Assembly (NCBI GenBank): GCA_963921255.3
Contig: CAWUEW020000003.1
Coordinates: 496,001 to 560,000, forward strand
Length of the DNA: 64,000 bases
Source of the DNA: JANSYL01 sp963921255
Lineage (GTDB): Bacteria > Pseudomonadota > Alphaproteobacteria > Rhodobacterales > Rhodobacteraceae
Reading direction: 5' to 3'
Position 1 is the stretch's first letter. Every line of letters begins with the position of its first letter. The notes below the pieces were generated by a model. It did not search any database, had not been told where the DNA came from, and saw only the letters and a list, made by a program, of their open reading frames with translations. Positions 57,973 through 64,000 of this stretch are shown here, piece by piece. Both the position numbers and the translations under genes were made by a program.

Positions 57973-60369
57973 GTGACACAAAACACTTATCCTGTCCTGC
58001 CGCTCCGCGACATCGTCGTTTTCCCGCACATGATCGTGCCGCTATTTGTCGGGCGCGAAAAATCGGTGCGGGCGCTTGAAGAAGTGATGCAGGACGACAA
58101 GCAAATTCTGCTCTCGAGCCAGATCGACCCGGCCGTCGATGATCCGACACCTGAAGGCATTCACCACACCGGTGTGTTGGCCAATGTGCTGCAACTGCTG
58201 AAATTGCCCGATGGCACCGTGAAGGTGCTGGTTGAAGGCCGCCAGCGCGTTGCGATCGAAGATTTCACGGCGACCGACGCCTTCTTCGAAGCGCGCGTCA
58301 CCCTGCTGGAAGAAACCGACGGCGATCTCGACACGATCAATGCGATGCTGCGGTCGGTCATCGAGGAGTTTGAGCGCTACGCCAAAGTCAAAAAGAACAT
58401 TCCCGAAGACGCGATGGCCAGCATCAGCGAGGCGGATGAGCCTGCGAAACTGGCCGACCTCGTGTCGGGGCATCTGGGCATCGAGGTGCACCAGAAACAG
58501 GAACTGCTTGAAACGCTGGCGGTCTCGGACCGGTTGGAAAAGGTCTATGGCCTGATGCAGGGCGAAATGTCTGTGCTGCAGGTCGAGAAAAAGATCAAAA
58601 CGCGCGTCAAAAGCCAGATGGAGCGCACGCAGCGCGAATACTATCTGAATGAGCAAATGAAGGCGATCCAGAAGGAGCTTGGCGACGGCGAAGAAGGCGC
58701 CGGCGAAGTGGCCGAACTGGAAGAGCGGATCGAGAACACCAAGCTCTCGAAGGAAGCCCGCGAAAAGGCCGATGCCGAGATCAAGAAGCTGAAGTCGATG
58801 TCGCCCATGTCGGCCGAAGCCACGGTTGTGCGCAACTACCTCGACTGGATGCTGTCGATCCCGTGGGGCGTGAAATCGCGCGTGAAGAAGGATCTGAACC
58901 GCGCGCAGACCATTCTGGACGATGATCACTATGGTCTGGAGAAGGTCAAAGAACGGATCGTCGAATACCTGGCCGTGCAGCAGCGCTCCAAGAAGCTCAA
59001 AGGCCCGATCCTGTGTCTGGTTGGTCCTCCGGGTGTCGGTAAGACGTCGCTTGGGAAATCCGTCGCCAAGGCCACGGGGCGCGAGTTCATTCGCATTTCC
59101 CTGGGCGGGGTGCGGGACGAAAGCGAGATTCGCGGTCACCGCCGGACCTATATCGGCTCGATGCCGGGCAAGATCATTCAGGCGCTGAAGAAGGCGAAGA
59201 CGACCAACCCGCTGATCCTGCTCGATGAAATCGACAAGATGGGTCAGGATTTCCGGGGCGACCCGGCGTCGGCCATGCTGGAAGTGCTGGACCCCGAACA
59301 GAATGGGACCTTCGTGGATCACTACCTCGAGGTCGAGTACGACCTGTCGAACGTGATGTTCCTGACCACGGCGAATTCCTACAATATGCCGGGGCCGCTT
59401 CTGGATCGGATGGAGATCATTCCGCTGGCCGGTTACACCGAGGGCGAAAAGCGCGAAATCGCGAAGCAGCACCTCATCGACAAGCAGAAGAAGAACCATG
59501 GCCTGAAAGCCAGGGAATTCGACCTGACCGAAGAGGCGCTGACGGATGTGATCCGCTACTACACCCATGAAGCCGGTGTTCGGAACCTGGAACGTGAAAT
59601 CGCCAAACTGGCCCGGAAGGCTGTGACCACCATCGTCAAGAAAGACGCTGATACCGTGACGGTGACGCCGGACAACCTTGATGATTTCCTTGGCGTGAAG
59701 AAGTTCCGCTACGGTCTGGCTGAAGACGCGGATGCCGTGGGTGTGGTGACGGGGCTGGCCTATACCAGCGTCGGCGGCGACCTCTTGCATATCGAAGCGC
59801 TCAAGCTTCCGGGCAAAGGTCGGATGAAGACGACCGGGAAACTGGGCGACGTCATGAAGGAATCGATCGACGCGGCTGCATCCTATGTGCGGTCGATCGC
59901 GCCCCAGATTGGCGTGAAGCCGCCGCGCTTTGACCGGTGGGACATCCACGTGCACGTGCCCGATGGCGCGACGCCGAAAGATGGCCCCTCAGCCGGCCTG
60001 GCCATGGTCACTTCGATCGTGTCGGTCCTGACCGGCATTCCGGTAAAGCGCGACATCGCCATGACGGGCGAGGTCAGCTTGCGCGGCAACGCGATGCCGA
60101 TCGGCGGGTTGAAGGAAAAACTGCTTGCGGCACTGCGCGGCGGGATCACCACGGTGCTGATCCCGCAGGAGAACGAAAAGGATCTCGCCGAGATCCCGGA
60201 CAACGTGAAGGAAGGGCTGAACATCATCCCCGTCAATCACGTCTCCGAAGTTCTGGAACACGCGCTCGTCCGCCAGCCGGAGGCGGTTGAGTGGGACGAA
60301 GAGGCCGAAGAGGCGGCCGCGCTTCAGAAGGGCCTGGATCAAGGGGGCGAAGGCGCAATCGCGCACTGA
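57973..60369 (+). CDS. lon: ATP-dependent protease Lon
   Basis: A 798-aa (from the GTG at 57973) cytoplasmic AAA+ serine protease that degrades misfolded and regulatory proteins. It has an N-terminal LON substrate domain (YPVLPLRDIVVFPHMIVPLF), a P-loop VGPPGVGKTSLGKSVAKATG near residue 350, Walker B and a sensor region, and a C-terminal protease domain with Ser in PKDGPSAGLAM and Lys in GGLKEKLLAALRGG. The GTG has AAGGAAGG upstream and matches the family N-terminus; TTG 57916 is the outer alternative. A strong terminator follows at 60390. Confidence 0.97.
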   Translation: MTQNTYPVLPLRDIVVFPHMIVPLFVGREKSVRALEEVMQDDKQILLSSQIDPAVDDPTPEGIHHTGVLANVLQLLKLPDGTVKVLVEGRQRVAIEDFTATDAFFEARVTLLEETDGDLDTINAMLRSVIEEFERYAKVKKNIPEDAMASISEADEPAKLADLVSGHLGIEVHQKQELLETLAVSDRLEKVYGLMQGEMSVLQVEKKIKTRVKSQMERTQREYYLNEQMKAIQKELGDGEEGAGEVAELEERIENTKLSKEAREKADAEIKKLKSMSPMSAEATVVRNYLDWMLSIPWGVKSRVKKDLNRAQTILDDDHYGLEKVKERIVEYLAVQQRSKKLKGPILCLVGPPGVGKTSLGKSVAKATGREFIRISLGGVRDESEIRGHRRTYIGSMPGKIIQALKKAKTTNPLILLDEIDKMGQDFRGDPASAMLEVLDPEQNGTFVDHYLEVEYDLSNVMFLTTANSYNMPGPLLDRMEIIPLAGYTEGEKREIAKQHLIDKQKKNHGLKAREFDLTEEALTDVIRYYTHEAGVRNLEREIAKLARKAVTTIVKKDADTVTVTPDNLDDFLGVKKFRYGLAEDADAVGVVTGLAYTSVGGDLLHIEALKLPGKGRMKTTGKLGDVMKESIDAAASYVRSIAPQIGVKPPRFDRWDIHVHVPDGATPKDGPSAGLAMVTSIVSVLTGIPVKRDIAMTGEVSLRGNAMPIGGLKEKLLAALRGGITTVLIPQENEKDLAEIPDNVKEGLNIIPVNHVSEVLEHALVRQPEAVEWDEEAEEAAALQKGLDQGGEGAIAH

Positions 60370-60389
60370 CACCCGAATCCAAAAAACAC

Positions 60390-60422
60390 GAAACGCCGTC
60401 CACGCACCGTGGGCGGCGTTTC
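60390..60422 (+). terminator. Rho-independent terminator of lon
   Basis: The inverted repeat GAAACGCCG...CCAC / GTGGG...CGGCGTTTC with a short loop, flanked by an A-run before and TTTCAGTTTT after, lies 20 bp beyond the lon stop. It may be used from both sides. Confidence 0.8.
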
Positions 60423-60491
60423 AGTTTTGAGCCGGGCAAAGGTCTTGGGCAGCTTTTGCCGGCGCGATGAGGCCCCGAAAGACCGCTTGGT

Positions 60492-60677
60492 TTAGCGGTC
60501 GAAGCCGAGGGCCATGATGATCAGGAACATGGCGGGCACGATCAAATGGCTCGTGTTGGCGCCGGTGTCTTCGATGATCACGGCAGGCGGTGTGACGGGT
60601 TCGATAACGCCGCCGGCGTGTGCGGCAGTGGCGCTCAAAAGTGCGGCAGCTGCCAGGGCAGTCAAAGTCGTTTTCAT
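60492..60677 (-). CDS. Small exported/membrane protein (61 aa)
   Basis: A 61-aa protein with a signal peptide (MKTTLTALAAAALLSATAAH, then A), a short Pro/Val-rich extracytoplasmic stretch and a C-terminal hydrophobic helix (HLIVPAMFLIIMALGF). GGGGAAG precedes the ATG. Short proteins of this layout are common in Rhodobacteraceae, but the function is unknown. Element copy 4 begins 115 bp upstream. Confidence 0.7.
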   Translation of the reverse strand: MKTTLTALAAAALLSATAAHAGGVIEPVTPPAVIIEDTGANTSHLIVPAMFLIIMALGFDR

Positions 60678-60873
60678 TGGTCTTCCCCAGGTTTCTCAGT
60701 CGCATCGCAGGCAGATCGATGGACGACATGATATGTCGCCGATCGCTGCGGTGTTTGCCCATAGTCAGACCGCGCTTCCCGCTCATTTGTTGGGGAATTA
60801 TATCGCAAAGTAACATTTTCCTTGCCCCTAGTGACTCTGTGATATAACATATAGTCACTTCAAGAGGTGAGCT

Positions 60874-61863
60874 ATGACACAGAAAGCACCCGGCAAGCAT
60901 CAGCGCAAAGGTTTGACGCTTCTGCAAATCGCGGACATGTTCAGCGATGAGACCAAAGCGCGAGAGTGGATCGAGGAACAACGTTGGCCGGATGGTCCTT
61001 ATTGCCCGCATTGCGGATCGGACAATGTTCGGGTTGGCGTTAACCACAAGAGCATGACCCACCGTTGCCGGGATTGCCCCAACAAGCCGATGTTCACAGT
61101 TCGGATTGGCAGTGTCATGCAGAGTTCCAAACCGTCTTACCGGGTTTGGGCCGTTGGAATTTACCTGTTTACAACCAGCCTCAAGGGTGTGTCTTCGATG
61201 AAGTTGCACCGGGAACTTGGGATCGGCCAGAAGGCTGCTTGGTTCATGCTGCATCGCCTTCGGGAAGCCTATGCGACCAAGACGCCGATCTTTGACGGCC
61301 CGGTTGAGGCCGATGAGACCTATATGGGTGGCAAGGAGAAGAACAAGCACGCGAAGAAGAAGTTGAGAGCCGGGCGCGGGGCGGTGGGCAAGAGCGCCGT
61401 TTCTGGTGTCCGCGACCGTGCGACGGGAAAGGTTCATGCCAAGGTGGTTGAGAGGACCGACGCGGAGACGTTGCAGGGTTTCGTGACCGATCACACCGCC
61501 GATGGCGCACAAGTCTACACGGATGAGGCCAAGGCGTATAAGGGCATCGACAGGCCCCATGAGGCGGTAAACCATTCAGCGGGCGAGTACGTCCGCGATA
61601 TGGCTCATACAAACGGGCTGGAAAGCTTCTGGGCACCCATGAAGCGCGGCGTTGATGGCGTGTATCACAAAATGTCGCCCAAACACCTGCAACGCTACGT
61701 GGACGAGTTCTCGGGGCGCCACAACAACCGCCCAAAAGATACCATCGACCAGATGGGCAGCTTGGTCTCGGGGATGGACGGAAAGCGGCTGCGCTACGTG
61801 GACCTGATTGCCGATAACGGGTTGAGCAGCGGAGCAAAGCCAATCACGCGCAATGGTGCGTGA
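60874..61863 (+). CDS. IS1595-family transposase, copy 4
   Basis: A 329-aa transposase with the DDE residues intact and Ser102 as in copies 2 and 3. A CTG-to-CCG change at 61132-61134 replaces Leu87 by Pro in the segment after the zinc ribbon, which may lower activity. It overlaps the methyltransferase by 4 bp. Confidence 0.95.
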   Translation: MTQKAPGKHQRKGLTLLQIADMFSDETKAREWIEEQRWPDGPYCPHCGSDNVRVGVNHKSMTHRCRDCPNKPMFTVRIGSVMQSSKPSYRVWAVGIYLFTTSLKGVSSMKLHRELGIGQKAAWFMLHRLREAYATKTPIFDGPVEADETYMGGKEKNKHAKKKLRAGRGAVGKSAVSGVRDRATGKVHAKVVERTDAETLQGFVTDHTADGAQVYTDEAKAYKGIDRPHEAVNHSAGEYVRDMAHTNGLESFWAPMKRGVDGVYHKMSPKHLQRYVDEFSGRHNNRPKDTIDQMGSLVSGMDGKRLRYVDLIADNGLSSGAKPITRNGA

Positions 61864-62971
61864 TCATGGCACAAAACCTTATCTCGGCCAGAAAGGCCAA
61901 GAACGATGAGTTCTACACGCAACTGTCAGACATAGAAAACGAACTGCGTCACTATAAGAAGCATTTCAAAGGCAAGGTTGTCTATTGCAACTGCGACGAT
62001 CCGCGCGTCAGCAACTTCTTTCACTATTTCAGTCACAACTTCGAGTTTCTGGGTCTCAGGAAACTGATCACCACCTGCTACAAGAACCAGAATCCGGACC
62101 TTTTTTCGCGGCATGACTGCGAGCGGGCGATCAAACTGGAATATGACGGTTTCCGGGACGGGGATGTTGTACCAAGGGCCGAGGATATCGGCATTACCCA
62201 TCTGGATGGTGACGGCGATTTTCGCACTCAGGAATGCATCGACATTCTCAAGCAAGCGGACATCGTGGTGACGAACCCGCCCTTTTCATTGTTCCGCGAA
62301 TACGTCGCGCAGTTGATGAAATACGACAAAAATTTCTGATTATCGGAAACATGAACGCTGTCACCTACAAGGACTTTTTCCCACTGATCAAGGATAACAA
62401 GGTCTGGTTCGGCCCCAGCATCAAGAGCGGGGATCGGACGTTTGGAGTTCCGGATCACTATCCACTTGATGCTGCGACGGCATGGATTGATGAAGGTGGA
62501 AACAGGTTTATCAAGGTCAAAGGCGTTCGCTGGTTCACGAACCTCGACCATGACAAGCGGCACGAGGAACTGATCCTGTACCGCAGGTATGCGCCTGAGG
62601 ATTACCCGACTTACGACAATTACGACGCTATCGAGGTCAGCAAGACCAATGATATTCCGATGGATTGGGCCGGAGCGATGGGTGTGCCGATCACCTTTCT
62701 GGACAAGTACAATCCCGATCAGTTCGAGATATTGGGGTTTTCGTCTTTGTGGGACCATGGCTTCAAAAGCCATAAGTTCTATGACGACTACGTTGAAAAG
62801 AGGCTGGATGGGGGAAGGAAAACCGGATTGTCAGGCCAAAAGGCGAATGGATACCCTATGCTCAAAGGGAAGCCTTCCCGGGGAAACTATCTGGAGGATG
62901 AAAGTGGAAACGACGTAGTTCATTGTATTTATAGACGAATTTTTATAAAATCCCGTAAGTTCCAGTCATGA
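61860..62971 (+). pseudogene. EcoRI-family adenine methyltransferase, copy 4 (1-bp frameshift)
   Basis: The A-run at 62328-62332 has five instead of six A, the same lesion as in copy 3. The product ends at 62339 after 159 aa, just past NPPF. The rest of the frame up to 62971 is otherwise identical to the intact copies. Confidence 0.93.
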
Positions 62972-64000
62972 AAATTGACTTGCGTACAGTGACCGTCCGG
63001 GAACTGGTTGAAGGCTACTGCGACGGCGGGGACGGCGGTGTCCGGGGATATGGCGGCAAGCTTGATATACGGCCTGCCTATCAACGCGAATTTGTCTATG
63101 GCGACAAGCAGCGTGACGCCGTGATCAACACGATCCGCAACGGGCTTCCCCTCAACACCATGTATTGGGCCGATATTGGCAATGACAGGTTCGAGATCAT
63201 TGACGGCCAGCAGCGCACCATCTCGGTTTGCCAATACGTGAAGGGTGCTTTTTCCATTGACGGGCTGGCTTTCCACAACCTGCAAGCTGACCATCAAGAG
63301 CAAATCCTGAACTATGATCTCATGATCTACACCTGCTCCGGGACGGACAGCGAGAGACTGGAGTGGTTCGAGGTGATCAACATTGCGGGCGAGATTCTGA
63401 CCGACCAGGAATTGCGAAACGCCGTCTATCACGGGCTTTGGGTGTCGGATGCAAAGAGGTATTTCAGCCGACCAAACTGCCCAGCTTACAGCATCGGCAG
63501 CAAGTACCTGAAAGGCCATTCCATCCGTCAGGACTACCTTGAAACTGCGATCAGGTGGATCAATGACGGTGATGTTGAAAGCTACATGTCGGCGCATCAG
63601 CGCGACAACAGCGCCGTTACGCTATGGAACCACTTCCGCTCTGTCATCGATTGGGTGCACGCGACGTTTCCCAAGTATCGCAAAGAGATGAAAGGCGTTG
63701 CATGGGGGCCGCTCTACAACCAATTCAAAGAGACCGATCTGGACCCTGACACGCTTGAGGCAGAGATCAAGCGTCTGCTCATGGATGATGACGTGACACG
63801 GAAAGCGGGCGTCTATCCTTACGTGCTGGACGGCGATGAGCGGCACCTGAGCATTAGGGCGTTCACAGGCGCGATGAAGCTTGAGGCGTTTGAGCGTCAA
63901 GACGGTGTTTGCCCGATCTGTAACGAGCAATTTGACATAAGTCAGATGGAAGGTGACCATATCAAGCCTTGGTCACAAGGTGGAAAGACCGTGGCGGATA
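62968..64000 (+). CDS. DUF262/HNH nuclease, copy 4 (partial at window end)
   Basis: Identical to the other copies as far as visible (344 of 360 codons): DGQQR, CPIC and the GDH of the HNH domain are present, but the second zinc knuckle and stop lie beyond 64000 (expected end 64050). The start overlaps the residual methyltransferase stop by 4 bp. Confidence 0.9.
   Translation, partial: MKIDLRTVTVRELVEGYCDGGDGGVRGYGGKLDIRPAYQREFVYGDKQRDAVINTIRNGLPLNTMYWADIGNDRFEIIDGQQRTISVCQYVKGAFSIDGLAFHNLQADHQEQILNYDLMIYTCSGTDSERLEWFEVINIAGEILTDQELRNAVYHGLWVSDAKRYFSRPNCPAYSIGSKYLKGHSIRQDYLETAIRWINDGDVESYMSAHQRDNSAVTLWNHFRSVIDWVHATFPKYRKEMKGVAWGPLYNQFKETDLDPDTLEAEIKRLLMDDDVTRKAGVYPYVLDGDERHLSIRAFTGAMKLEAFERQDGVCPICNEQFDISQMEGDHIKPWSQGGKTVAD

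Larger units (their letters stand above)
60793..64000 (+). mobile_element. IS1595-family element with R-M-like cargo, copy 4 (methyltransferase broken, cut by window end)
   Basis: The left terminal repeat is at 60793-60815; by comparison with copy 3 the right end should lie near 64269, outside the window. The left flank is ATTTGTTG. It shares the methyltransferase deletion with copy 3 and has one private substitution in the transposase (Leu87 to Pro). Confidence 0.96.

Noticed and set aside
58042..59955. A 637-codon minus-strand open frame opposite lon
   Set aside because: It lies entirely antisense to lon, whose motifs are complete; it has no family features of its own.

Overview
The window looks like chromosome of a marine-type alphaproteobacterium of the Rhodobacterales (Roseobacter/Rhodobacter group). 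Supporting signs are high GC coding DNA, the fabD-fabG-acpP-fabF-mltG order, an rpsF-rpsR-rplI operon with a long acidic L9 tail, an ntrY-ntrX pair whose NtrX lacks the sigma54 contact loop, and a TAXI-type TRAP transporter beside dctB-dctD. No rRNA, tRNA or CRISPR array was seen.

The outstanding feature is a 3.48 kb mobile element present four times: 6916-10393 (+), 22201-25678 (-), 36509-39985 (-) and 60793 to beyond the window end (+). Each copy has 23-bp perfect terminal inverted repeats and the same four-gene operon: an IS1595-family (ISNwi1-like) DDE transposase, an EcoRI-family adenine DNA methyltransferase, a DUF262 (GmrS-like)/HNH nuclease, and a 56-aa unknown protein. The first three genes overlap by 4 bp at each junction, so they are probably translationally coupled. 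It is in effect an insertion sequence carrying a restriction-modification-like cargo. Copies 1 and 2 are intact. Copies 3 and 4 share a 1-bp deletion in an A-run that truncates the methyltransferase but leaves the nuclease gene intact. None of the three completely visible copies has matching 8-bp flanks.

Layout. 1-6.8 kb: LysM protein, UDP-glucose dehydrogenase (ugd), an initiating sugar transferase, an O-antigen ligase/polymerase-like membrane protein, a membrane-anchored unknown and a PPP-type phosphoesterase, i.e. surface polysaccharide functions. 6.9-10.4 kb: element copy 1. 10.6-16.1 kb: mltG and the fatty-acid synthesis cluster (fabF, acpP, fabG, fabD). 16.2-22.1 kb: two secreted proteins that share a repeated beta module, flanking rpsF-rpsR-rplI and a PQQ-type sugar dehydrogenase. 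22.2-25.7 kb: copy 2. 25.7-36.5 kb: a truncated prophage with portal, terL, a frameshifted terS, a repeat-rich spacer, a VapE-like primase/helicase, a possible C4-type antisense-RNA leader, a cro/cI-like immunity region and lysogenic accessory genes. 36.5-40.0 kb: copy 3, in direct orientation with copy 2, so the prophage fragment lies between two near-identical 3.5 kb repeats.

40.0-53 kb: ntrY-ntrX, a cytochrome P450, TAXI-TRAP permease and binding protein, dctD-dctB and tpiA. 53-60.7 kb: TfoX-like, IscA/SufA-like, DUF3307, SufT-like, a methyltransferase, a lipocalin-like protein, tgt, lon (with a good RpoH-type promoter) and a small secreted protein. 60.8-64.0 kb: copy 4, cut by the window end.

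Together these point to a genome being reshaped by recent spread of a transposon with R-M-like cargo. The intact methyltransferases of copies 1 and 2 would be expected to protect the cell from nucleases made by all four copies, and the copies appear to bound a deleted prophage and possibly a broken ntr locus.
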